A stretch of DNA of 6,499 bases from an uncultured Actinomycetes bacterium (GCA_903932695.1 CAIZGZ010000033.1:1-6499), one strand, 5' to 3'. Shown: positions 1 to 5,818, counted from the first letter of the stretch. Program-made: numbers and translations. Notes: generated by a model from the letters alone, not told the origin.

Positions 1-24
1 AAGAAGGTTGTTAAGAAGCGTTAA
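1..24 (+). CDS. C-terminal end of an HU-like nucleoid protein (partial)
   Basis: Only the last seven codons and a TAA stop are present, reading KKVVKKR. A basic tail of Lys, Val and Arg at a chain end is typical of the lysine-rich C-terminal extension of actinobacterial HU proteins (HupB type), which bind and compact DNA. In actinobacteria hup genes are often found near plsC/gpsA/ddl, which fits. A strong intrinsic terminator follows 18 bases after the stop, so this is the end of a transcription unit. The identification rests on a very short stretch plus context. Another basic protein, such as a ribosomal protein, cannot be excluded. Confidence 0.5.
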   Translation, partial: KKVVKKR

Positions 25-42
25 TTCGATCTAACAATTGTT

Positions 43-76
43 AAAAATGGGGGCCGAAAATCGGTCCCCATTTTTT
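43..76 (+). terminator. Rho-independent terminator after the HU-like gene
   Basis: A long stem pairs 43-57 with 61-75 around an AAA loop. Its core is TGGGGGCCGA against TCGGTCCCCA, with one G-T wobble. The 5' arm is preceded by an A-run that pairs with the T-run at 71-76, so the T-tract is part of the stem base. It separates the upstream gene from the plsC operon. The A/T symmetry means it could also terminate transcription coming from the right, but no leftward gene lies there. Confidence 0.9.
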
Positions 77-97
77 ATGCCCACAGCGAGAAACGCA

Positions 98-103
98 TAA
101 ACT
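98..103 (+). promoter_or_regulatory. Putative -10 element of a leaderless promoter for plsC
   Basis: TAAACT matches the actinobacterial -10 pattern TANNNT and ends seven bases before the plsC ATG. That would put the transcription start at or next to the A of the ATG. No Shine-Dalgarno sequence lies in the 20 bases before this ATG, which agrees with leaderless translation. No good -35 is visible (TTATGC at 75-80, inside the terminator end, is poor). recG carries the same CATAAACT motif at nearly the same distance. Confidence 0.55.
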
Positions 104-110
104 GAACTCT

Positions 111-896
111 ATGGATGCGAATACCTCTCAAGCGGAGCCACGGTATCTACCACCGAGTGGTAAGCCGCTGGGCACAAATCGCACCTTCACCATCGGCGCC
201 TTCTTCGTTATTCCGATTCTCAAATTATTGACCAAGCGGGATTGGCGAGGGGCACAGAACATTCCCGCACAAGGTCCCATGATTGCTATCTCTAATCACA
301 TCTCATACGCCGACTCTTTAGTTTTTGCGCACTATCTCTACGGCAATGGTCGCGCTGTACGCTTTTTGGCGAAGTCTTCGCTCTTTAAGATTCCGGTTGT
401 TGGTCGAATACTTCGCAACGCCGAACAAGTTCCCGTTGATCGGGTCAACGCCGGGGCCAGAGCGCTTCCACACGCGTTAGCATTCTTGCGCGCCGGACAT
501 TGTCTCGGTGTTTATCCCGAAGGCACTCTTACGCGCGATCCATTGATCTGGCCGATGGTTGCCAAGACCGGATTAGCCCGCCTTGCGGTCATGAGCAAGG
601 TGCCGGTGATCCCGTGTGCGCAATGGGGAGCGCAGGAGATTCTGGCTCCTTATGCCAAGCTGCCTCGAATTTGGCGCCGTCGTACGGTGGTCGTAGTTGC
701 AGGACCACCTTTGGACTTTTCGCCGTGGTTTGGAGAAGAGGAGAACCACGAGGCGATGGTCGAAGCCACGCGATATGCAATGGCAGCAATAACGCAATTG
801 CTCGAAGAAATTAGGGGAGGATATGCCCCTGCGCAGATCTTCGACCCGCACGAGTCGGCGCTGCCCCGATTTGGTAACTTTAAAAAGGAGAAGTGA
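111..896 (+). CDS. plsC: 1-acyl-sn-glycerol-3-phosphate acyltransferase (PlsC family)
   Basis: This 261-residue protein is a membrane-associated acyltransferase expected to transfer an acyl group to lysophosphatidate, giving phosphatidate in phospholipid synthesis. The family's blocks are visible in order: NHISYAD at 62-68 (the catalytic HX4D, His63 and Asp68), VPVDR at 107-111, YPEGTLTRD at 135-143 (the EGT glycerol-phosphate site) and VPVIPCA at 164-170. A hydrophobic stretch at about 28-40 (FTIGAFFVIPILKLL region) could anchor it to the membrane face. The length is normal. The ATG at 111 has no ribosome binding site but sits seven bases after TAAACT, so translation is probably leaderless. 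It is the first gene of a tight operon, and its TGA overlaps the gpsA ATG by one base. Acyl specificity cannot be read from the sequence. Confidence 0.9.
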   Translation: MDANTSQAEPRYLPPSGKPLGTNRTFTIGAFFVIPILKLLTKRDWRGAQNIPAQGPMIAISNHISYADSLVFAHYLYGNGRAVRFLAKSSLFKIPVVGRILRNAEQVPVDRVNAGARALPHALAFLRAGHCLGVYPEGTLTRDPLIWPMVAKTGLARLAVMSKVPVIPCAQWGAQEILAPYAKLPRIWRRRTVVVVAGPPLDFSPWFGEEENHEAMVEATRYAMAAITQLLEEIRGGYAPAQIFDPHESALPRFGNFKKEK

Positions 897-1897
897 TGTC
901 ACGCGTTTCGGTATTGGGATCCGGTGCTTGGGGTACAACCCTGGCTCAGGTTCTCTGCGATGCTGGCCATGATGTCACCATCTGGGGTCGCAACAACGAC
1001 GTTGTTCAAGAGATTAACTCACGCCATACCAACGCAAAATTTCTCCCAGACGTCCAACTACCAGAGAACTTAAGCGCTACTACTGATATCGACCAAGCCT
1101 TTAACTTCGGCGAGGTTTTAGTGTTGGCAATCCCAGCGCAATCGCTGCGTGAAAACTTGCGCAGCTGGGCTGGAAGATTTCCGATCGACCGTCCGGTCAT
1201 CTCAACCCTCAAAGGTATTGAAGCGACAACGATGGCGCGCATGACCGAAGTTGTCATGCAAGAGCTGGAGATCTCGGCCGACAAGATTGGTTTGATCACT
1301 GGGCCAAATTTGGCTGGGGAGTTGGCGCTTCGTCAACCAGCCGGTGCTGTCGGCGCCTCGACCAACCCTGCAATCTCTCAATTGATTGTGGATCTCTTCA
1401 CAACAAAGTACTTCCGCATCTACCCATCCGATGATCTGGTGGGTTGCGAGCTTGCTGGTGCCGCAAAGAGCGTGATCGCACTTGCAGTTGGTATGACGAT
1501 CGGCATGGACTTAGGTGAGAATACTCAAGCCATGGTGATCACTCGTGGTCTCTCTGAAGTCGCGCGATTTGGCGCCGGGTATGGTGCAAATCCGCTTACC
1601 TTCCTTGGGCTCGCCGGGATGGGCGATATTGTGGCGAGCTGTGGCTCTGCGCTCTCTCGTAATCGCACCTTTGGTGAAGCCTTTGGTCGGACTGGTTCGA
1701 TGGAAGGCGCTCGAGCAGAAGTTGCGAAGACCGTCGAAGGTGTCGCATCAGCCAATGCAATTTTAGAGTTGGCTCATCGGGTTGGAGTAGAAGTACCTAT
1801 TATTGAAGTTGTAGCGGCATTCGTGGCTGGGGGAGTTACTCCAGAAGAGGCGATGGAACGGTTGATGACGGTCAGCACTCGAGCGGAGTTGGTATGA
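896..1897 (+). CDS. gpsA: NAD(P)-dependent glycerol-3-phosphate dehydrogenase
   Basis: The 333-residue cytosolic enzyme reduces dihydroxyacetone phosphate to sn-glycerol-3-phosphate, the backbone of phospholipids. The Rossmann motif GSGAWG lies at residues 8-13. STLKGIE carries Lys106, GPNLAGE follows at 137-142, and the catalytic lysine is Lys191 in GAAKSVIALAVG. NTQAMVITRGLSE (209-221) and GLAGMGDIVASCGSALSRNR (238-257) complete the family signature. The length is typical. I prefer the ATG at 896 to the GTG at 893: the AAAGGAG at 884-890 is five bases from the ATG but only two from the GTG, and the ATG gives a coupled TGATG junction with plsC. One oddity is Ser192 after the catalytic lysine, where most members have Asn. 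It also overlaps ddl by four bases, so the three genes are probably one transcript. Confidence 0.96.
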   Translation: MSRVSVLGSGAWGTTLAQVLCDAGHDVTIWGRNNDVVQEINSRHTNAKFLPDVQLPENLSATTDIDQAFNFGEVLVLAIPAQSLRENLRSWAGRFPIDRPVISTLKGIEATTMARMTEVVMQELEISADKIGLITGPNLAGELALRQPAGAVGASTNPAISQLIVDLFTTKYFRIYPSDDLVGCELAGAAKSVIALAVGMTIGMDLGENTQAMVITRGLSEVARFGAGYGANPLTFLGLAGMGDIVASCGSALSRNRTFGEAFGRTGSMEGARAEVAKTVEGVASANAILELAHRVGVEVPIIEVVAAFVAGGVTPEEAMERLMTVSTRAELV

Positions 1898-2943
1898 GTA
1901 AGGTGCGAGTCGGCATCCTTTGCGGTGGGCAATCGAGCGAGCATGAGATCTCCTGCATCTCGGCCAGCGGAATCATGGCGGCGATTGACCGCGATCGATT
2001 CGAGCCGGTGCTCATCGGAATCACCCGCGGCGGTAAATGGGTGTTGCTCGACCAGTCGACAACTCTTGAAATCAAAGATGGCAAACTGCCAGAGATCGAT
2101 CCTTCGCTTCCTGCGATTACCGCAGATATCCATGGCTTTAGCGTGGCCGGCAAAGCTCTCGATCTAGATCTCATCTTTCCGATTCTGCATGGACCGTATG
2201 GTGAAGATGGCACAATTCAAGGGCTCTGTGAAGTTGCTGGAATTCGCTACGTCGGCTCTGGTGTGCTTGCAAGCGCGGTGGCGATGGATAAGTCCTTTGC
2301 GAAACCTATCTTCGCCGCCCATGGGCTCGCTGTAGCCCCAGGAGTTGTGTTGGTCGCTGGCGTCTGGAGCGCAGATCAGCTTAAGAACTTGAGCTACCCA
2401 CTCTTTGTGAAGCCAGCACGAAGTGGTTCAAGCCGTGGTACCTCTAAAGTGAAAAACCTCGAAGAACTCTTGGCTGCGATTGAATTTGCCTTTGAATATG
2501 ACACCAAAGTGATGGTGGAAGAGGCGATAGTGGGTCGCGAAATTGAATGCGGAGTATTGCAACGTGCTGGGAGTGCGCACGCCTCACCAATCGGTCAAAT
2601 TGAAATTCTTGGCGATCACGAGTTCTACGATTTTGAGGCGAAGTATCTCGATGATGCAACGCGAGTGCTCTTCCCTGATGATCTGCCAGCGGGGGTCGAG
2701 GCAAAGATTCAAGAGTCGGCAGTTGCCGCTTTCAACGCACTTGGCTGTGAAGGTCTTGCTCGCGTTGATTTCTTCTACACCGAAGCCGGCGAGATTGTCA
2801 TCAATGAGCTCAACACTATGCCCGGCTTTACTCCCACCTCGATGTATCCAAAGTTGTGGGATCGAGCTGGGATTTCGTATTCCGAGATTATCTCGGTGTT
2901 GATCGATGCTGCGCTGAGTCGCTCAGCCCACGTTACGCGCTAG
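1894..2943 (+). CDS. ddl: D-alanine--D-alanine ligase
   Basis: This 349-residue ATP-grasp enzyme joins two D-alanines for the peptidoglycan stem peptide in the cytosol. The N-terminal domain has GGQSSEHEIS (11-20) and HGPYGEDGTIQG (99-110). The ATP-grasp part has FVKPARSGSS (171-180, Lys173 for ATP), VEEAIVGREIE (208-218), EFYDFEAKY (243-251), RVDF (290-293) and NELNTMPGFTPTSMYP (304-319), whose Glu305 and Asn307 bind metal. Tyr251 matches the residue that favours D-alanine as second substrate (Tyr216 in E. coli DdlB; Phe gives D-lactate). The earlier tyrosine of that motif is Phe247. The start uses GGAG at 1885-1888, five bases away, and overlaps gpsA in an ATGA junction. Its last 21 bases overlap the convergent amidotransferase gene. 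Confidence 0.96.
   Translation: MSKVRVGILCGGQSSEHEISCISASGIMAAIDRDRFEPVLIGITRGGKWVLLDQSTTLEIKDGKLPEIDPSLPAITADIHGFSVAGKALDLDLIFPILHGPYGEDGTIQGLCEVAGIRYVGSGVLASAVAMDKSFAKPIFAAHGLAVAPGVVLVAGVWSADQLKNLSYPLFVKPARSGSSRGTSKVKNLEELLAAIEFAFEYDTKVMVEEAIVGREIECGVLQRAGSAHASPIGQIEILGDHEFYDFEAKYLDDATRVLFPDDLPAGVEAKIQESAVAAFNALGCEGLARVDFFYTEAGEIVINELNTMPGFTPTSMYPKLWDRAGISYSEIISVLIDAALSRSAHVTR
2913..2927. terminator. Small hairpin at the convergent ddl/amidotransferase ends (weak)
   Basis: GCTGAG (2913-2918) pairs perfectly with CTCAGC (2922-2927) around a TCG loop. It lies inside the last codons of ddl and spans the TGA stop of the leftward gene (2923-2925). Neither side has a T-tract, so it is not a standard intrinsic terminator. 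It may help end transcription in both directions between convergent genes or may be incidental. Confidence 0.25.
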
Positions 2944-3645
2944 GACAAGCGCGCCCCACTTTTGAATAATGGGCTTCCAGAAGATTGCAAGATCGCTCGC
3001 AGCAGCTTCTACTTCCGCCAAAACCGAACTCTTACCCAATGTTGTAAAGGCGTTATCTGGCTCCGCCTCCCACTTGGCAACGATCGAGAGATCTGCTTCC
3101 GGATGAAATTGCACACCATATGCCAACTCACCAATTCGGTAAATTTGGTTGTTGCATTGTTCGCTACTCGCTAAACAAATTGCGCCTTCTGGCAAGGCAG
3201 AGACTTCATCCTCGTGCCATTGCGTCACCGGCGTCCCAGCTGGAATATCAAAGACAGAATCATCGGCTGCTGCGCGAGTAGGGGAGATTTGGTAGATGCC
3301 AATCTCGCCGGTTGCAGCGCGAGTGACCACGCCACCTCCAGCTATCGCTAGGAGTTGAGAACCCAGACAGATTGCGAAGATCGGAATTTCGCGTTTTAGT
3401 GCATCCGCTAGCAATGCTCGTTCGGCGGGCAGCCACGGGGCGATCTGATCATCGGTTGCTCCCATGTGACCACCGAGTGGCATCAGCGCGGCAACTCCCT
3501 CGGGGACTTGGAGCGGCACTGGTTCACCGAGATAGGCACGGATGATCTGGACGGAAAATCCAAGTTCGATCAGCCAGCGGCCAGCCAAGTGCGGAGGGTC
3601 GCTCTCGTCATTTTGGATGACGAGGAGAAGTGGTGAAGTGCTCAC
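2923..3645 (-). CDS. Class I glutamine amidotransferase, GMP-synthase-like stand-alone domain
   Basis: The 240-residue protein is a stand-alone class I glutamine amidotransferase domain, which hydrolyses glutamine through a Cys-His-Glu triad. The nucleophile elbow is AICLGSQLLA with Cys93. GVQFHPEAD gives His181 and Glu183. MPLGGHMGA (55-63) forms the oxyanion region, and WHEDEV (143-148) with LPEGAICLASS is typical of the GMP-synthase-like group. No synthetase domain is attached, so the ammonia acceptor is unknown. It could instead act as a gamma-glutamyl hydrolase or a peptidase-like relative. The start is GTG at 3645, with only a weak AAGGG three bases upstream. It follows the RAM-domain gene by 33 bases on the same strand and is probably co-transcribed with it. 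Its 3' end overlaps ddl by 21 bases. Confidence 0.85.
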   Translation of the reverse strand: MSTSPLLLVIQNDESDPPHLAGRWLIELGFSVQIIRAYLGEPVPLQVPEGVAALMPLGGHMGATDDQIAPWLPAERALLADALKREIPIFAICLGSQLLAIAGGGVVTRAATGEIGIYQISPTRAAADDSVFDIPAGTPVTQWHEDEVSALPEGAICLASSEQCNNQIYRIGELAYGVQFHPEADLSIVAKWEAEPDNAFTTLGKSSVLAEVEAAASDLAIFWKPIIQKWGALVLARNVG

Positions 3646-3648
3646 AAG

Positions 3649-3684
3649 CCCTTAAAACCCTTAAGACCCTAAAAACTCTTAGTA
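3649..3684. repeat. Four imperfect 9-base tandem units between two leftward genes
   Basis: Read on the + strand, the units start at 3649 (cccttaaaa), 3658 (cccttaaga), 3667 (ccctaaaaa) and 3676 (ctcttagta). Units 1 and 2 differ at one base, and unit 3 from unit 1 at one base. Unit 4 is more diverged and includes the TAA stop of the RAM-domain gene (3679-3681). The array fills essentially the whole gap before the amidotransferase GTG. On the leftward transcript it is a GGG/TTTTAA ladder that also supplies the only Shine-Dalgarno-like sequence for the amidotransferase. Replication slippage is the simplest origin. Confidence 0.7.
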
Positions 3685-3915
3685 GACGGTGACGGGGCAG
3701 GTTAAGGTGCGAGTAATGCCTGCAACCGCTTGCACCTTGGAGAGAATTGATCGACCGAGATCTTCCATGCTTGGCGCTTCAGCGCGCATGACAACATCGT
3801 ATGGGCCCGTGACGGCTTCAGCGAGCGTGACCCCAGGAATTGCGGATACCGCCTTGGCGACGCTTCCAGCTTTGCCGACATCGGTCTGGATGAGAATATA
3901 AACCTGAACTGACAT
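3679..3915 (-). CDS. Stand-alone Lrp/AsnC ligand-binding (RAM) domain protein
   Basis: The 78-residue protein matches the RAM/AsnC C-terminal domain, a small ferredoxin-like fold that binds amino acids or other small effectors and assembles into dimers and octamers in Lrp-family regulators. Visible landmarks are the first strand VQVYILIQTD (3-12), IPGVTLAEAVTGPYDVVM (26-43) with the hallmark G-x-Y-D, a helix at about 50-63, and GITRTLTCPVTV (66-77). There is no helix-turn-helix domain, so it cannot bind DNA in the Lrp manner by itself. It may act by pairing with a full Lrp protein or another partner, which is inference. The start is ATG with GAGGAG five bases upstream (3921-3926). It is divergent from thiL and lies upstream of the amidotransferase on the same strand. 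Confidence 0.88.
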   Translation of the reverse strand: MSVQVYILIQTDVGKAGSVAKAVSAIPGVTLAEAVTGPYDVVMRAEAPSMEDLGRSILSKVQAVAGITRTLTCPVTVY

Positions 3916-3969
3916 GAAAACTCCTCACGGAAAAAAACTACCCGCTTCGCTGCGAGGCCTGATGGGATC

Positions 3970-3975
3970 TAGGCT
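3970..3975 (+). promoter_or_regulatory. Possible -10 element for thiL
   Basis: TAGGCT fits the TANNNT pattern and would place a transcription start about 47 bases before the thiL ATG. It uses almost the same bases as the leftward -10, because TAGGCTA read backwards is TAGCCTA. No good -35 lies at the right distance (TCGCTG at 3947-3952), so this call is weaker than the leftward one. Confidence 0.3.
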
Positions 3976-3998
3976 ACTCCCTTACCAGGGTTTATCAA
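3971..3998 (-). promoter_or_regulatory. Putative promoter for the RAM-domain/amidotransferase pair
   Basis: Reading leftward, TTGATA (3998-3993) is followed after 16 bases by TAGCCT (3976-3971). This resembles a -35/-10 pair of the main actinobacterial sigma factor. Transcription would begin near 3964, giving a leader of about 50 bases before the ATG at 3915. The gap 3916-4028 holds no gene. It contains this promoter, the GAGGAG of the leftward gene, a possible rightward -10 and the thiL ribosome binding site. Confidence 0.5.
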
Positions 3999-4028
3999 GA
4001 TCCAACAACGTGATCGGAGGGTCCGGCG

Positions 4029-4907
4029 ATGGCGCGTGAATCAGAGCTCATCGCTGCACTTGCTGCAATTTTCCAGGCCACACCACATGATCGAGTGGAG
4101 ATTGGAATCGGAGATGATGGCGCGGTTGTGAGGATGCCTCACATTCGTGGTGGATCTCGAGCAGTGCTTGCTGCCGATATGGCGGTAGAGGGTGTGCATT
4201 TCGATCGCGCGTGGTCAACGCTCTTTGAGATCGGTGCCAAAATCACCGCCGCAAACCTCGCGGATATTTATGCCATGGGCGGCAAGCCGGAGTTCTTACT
4301 TGTCAGTGCTGCCTTGCCGACAGATTTCTCCATCACAGAGATCCAGGAGTTGGCACGAGGAATTGTCGATGAGGCGAATAAAGTCGGCGCAGTCGTCGTG
4401 GGTGGCGATCTCACCCGAAGCGAGAAGATGGTGATCTCGATCGCGGTGATGGGAGATATCCAAGAGGCGATCACTCGAAGTGGTGCCAAGGTCGGAGACC
4501 TCGTGATTGTGAGCGACTTGCCCGGCAAGTCGGCTGCGGGGCTTAAGCGCTTACTGAGCGGAATGAACGACGAACACAGCGCTGCACATAAGAGACCCGT
4601 TGTGGATTATCAAGCGGCCCGAGATTTTGTGCTTGCCGGAGTCAGTTCCATGACAGATATCAGCGATGGATTAGTGAGTGAGCTCGAAGATATTGCTCGA
4701 GCCTCTGGTGTCGGAATTGAAATTGTGTCGGATGAGGCGATTGATTTTCATGGCGGAGAAGATCACATCTTTCTGGCTACCATCTCACCGCATCTTCCGT
4801 TTCCGCGTCAGGCTATTGAAATTGGACGAGTCGTCTTGGGAAAGGGCGTCCGGGTGAACGGCGAGATCGTCAGCCACCAAGGCTTCACCCACTTCACCGA
4901 AAGCTAG
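4029..4907 (+). CDS. thiL: Thiamine-monophosphate kinase, short form
   Basis: ThiL phosphorylates thiamine monophosphate to thiamine diphosphate, the last step of cofactor synthesis in the cytosol. The AIRS/PurM-like fold shows in IGDDGAV (27-33), DMAVEGVHF (50-58), NLADIYAMG (76-84), GGDLTR (125-130, metal/ATP site), DISDGL (210-215) and GGEDH (242-246). The ATG at 4029 has GGAGGGT (4016-4022) a suitable distance upstream. At 292 residues it is shorter than the usual 310-330. Only 26 residues separate DISDGL from GGED, where family members usually have about 45-55, so part of the substrate-side region seems to be missing. The other motifs are intact and no frameshift is seen, so the gene is probably functional. 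It ends seven bases from the convergent phosphodiesterase gene. Confidence 0.93.
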   Translation: MARESELIAALAAIFQATPHDRVEIGIGDDGAVVRMPHIRGGSRAVLAADMAVEGVHFDRAWSTLFEIGAKITAANLADIYAMGGKPEFLLVSAALPTDFSITEIQELARGIVDEANKVGAVVVGGDLTRSEKMVISIAVMGDIQEAITRSGAKVGDLVIVSDLPGKSAAGLKRLLSGMNDEHSAAHKRPVVDYQAARDFVLAGVSSMTDISDGLVSELEDIARASGVGIEIVSDEAIDFHGGEDHIFLATISPHLPFPRQAIEIGRVVLGKGVRVNGEIVSHQGFTHFTES

Positions 4908-4914
4908 TTAGACT

Positions 4915-5610
4915 TCAAACTTCAGAGCGGTCGAGAAGTTCGCGCACATATCCGGGGCGATTCGTAATAATCACATCGACGCCGATTTCGCGACAGAGCT
5001 CGACATCATGTGCTTCGTCTACCGTCCAGACAAAGATCTTCCGATCACCTTGGGCGGCAAGCTTCTTCATTCTTCTTCGAGCTTTACGAAGCGTGGAGAT
5101 TGATGGACCGAGCGCGCTGCCACGAGCAGCCCAAAGTGGGAGAGAGTGGCTGGCCAGAAAGACGGTGGCTAATCCCAGCATCTTTGCTCGGGCGATGGCT
5201 CGCCAGGAAAATGACATGAGAACGATCTGGATGCCGGCTGCTCTAATTTGCTCCTGCTGTTGCGCCAGAACGTGGCCAACTGCAATCTCAATTGCGCCAC
5301 GAGTTGGCACTGGGTGCTTTGTCTCAAGGGCGAGATCTTTATGGTTTGCGATCGCCAACTCGAGAATTTCACTCAACGTGAGGATTGGGTAGGCGGCGAG
5401 TAACTCGTTGTAGGTTGAATCAGCTACGACGAGAGGGGAGCCGGCAACCCGCTGTAGATTAGCGTCATGCCAGGCAACTACCACTCCATCTTTGGTCAGC
5501 CTGAGATCGCATTCAAAACCATCAGCGCCTTGTGTGATGGCAGCCTGATAGGCAGCGAGAGATGTTTCGGGAAAATCGTAAGATGCGCCGCGATGGGCGT
5601 AAATCTTGAT
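4915..5610 (-). CDS. Glycerophosphodiester phosphodiesterase (start codon uncertain)
   Basis: This cytosolic GDPD-family enzyme hydrolyses glycerophosphodiesters from deacylated phospholipids to glycerol-3-phosphate and an alcohol. Counting the ATC at 5608-5610 as codon 1, the TIM-barrel motifs are AHRGAS (His6, Arg7), FPETSLAAY (Glu15), FECDLRLTKDG (Glu33, Asp35), WHD (His48), ALETK, VLMSFSW, FVWTVDE and DVIITNRPG near the end. The usual PENT reads PETS. No signal peptide is visible. The reading frame is open upstream to a TTG at 5710-5712, but that would overlap rpmB by 103 bases and add residues unrelated to the family. No ATG, GTG or TTG lies between that TTG and the HRG motif. The conserved protein should begin at ATC, which forms TAATC with the rpmB stop where TAATG would be normal. 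About 231 residues result. It is probably co-transcribed with rpmB. Confidence 0.88.
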   Translation of the reverse strand: MKIYAHRGASYDFPETSLAAYQAAITQGADGFECDLRLTKDGVVVAWHDANLQRVAGSPLVVADSTYNELLAAYPILTLSEILELAIANHKDLALETKHPVPTRGAIEIAVGHVLAQQQEQIRAAGIQIVLMSFSWRAIARAKMLGLATVFLASHSLPLWAARGSALGPSISTLRKARRRMKKLAAQGDRKIFVWTVDEAHDVELCREIGVDVIITNRPGYVRELLDRSEV

Positions 5611-5795
5611 TAACGTGTGACTTTGCCAGCCTTCATGCAGGTTGAGCAGACATTTTGGCGCTTGGTTGAGCCGCCAACGATGGTCTTGATGCGCTGGATA
5701 TTTGGATTCCAACGGCGACGTGTCTTACGCATTGAGTGTGAGACGTTGTTGCCAAAGCTCGGGCCTTTGCCGCAGATATCGCAGTTCGATGCCAC
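5610..5795 (-). CDS. rpmB: 50S ribosomal protein L28, zinc-binding (C+) form
   Basis: The 61-residue protein has the L28 pattern CDICGKGPSFGNNVSHS followed by the basic segment RKTRRRWNPNIQ, and binds rRNA in the large subunit. Two CxxC pairs, Cys5/Cys8 and Cys50/Cys53, identify the zinc-ribbon (C+) form. Many bacteria, including mycobacteria, also carry a cysteine-free copy used under zinc shortage, which is not in this window. The start is GTG at 5795 with a strong AAAAGGAG whose AGGAG (5802-5806) is six bases upstream. The stop TAA (5610-5612) abuts the phosphodiesterase gene. An upstream hairpin in its leader may matter for control. The rpmB-recG neighbourhood is common in actinobacteria. 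Confidence 0.96.
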   Translation of the reverse strand: MASNCDICGKGPSFGNNVSHSMRKTRRRWNPNIQRIKTIVGGSTKRQNVCSTCMKAGKVTR

Positions 5796-5818
5796 GATGG
5801 ACTCCTTTTACTAGTAGA

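Noticed and set aside
893..895. GTG at 893 as the gpsA start.
   Set aside because: It is only two bases from the AGGAG, whereas the ATG at 896 has proper spacing and gives the usual GpsA length and a TGATG junction.
573..938. A 121-codon leftward open frame antisense to plsC.
   Set aside because: It lies wholly opposite the well-supported plsC and the start of gpsA, has no family motifs and no ribosome binding site context. It is a shadow frame.
1774..2133. A 119-codon leftward open frame (and a second one at 1872-2213) antisense to the gpsA/ddl junction.
   Set aside because: The composition is arginine/serine-rich and motif-free, as expected for an antisense frame of a conserved coding region.
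3951..3990. A stretch upstream of thiL (GCCTGATGGGATCT) slightly resembling part of a TPP riboswitch.
   Set aside because: The paired CTGAGA element and the closing stem are missing, and the gap is crowded with promoter and ribosome-binding sequences. No TPP aptamer can be drawn.
5710..5712. TTG as the start of the phosphodiesterase, giving 265 residues.
   Set aside because: It would overlap rpmB by 103 bases on the same strand, and the added 34 residues are simply L28 coding DNA read in another frame, with no similarity to the GDPD fold.
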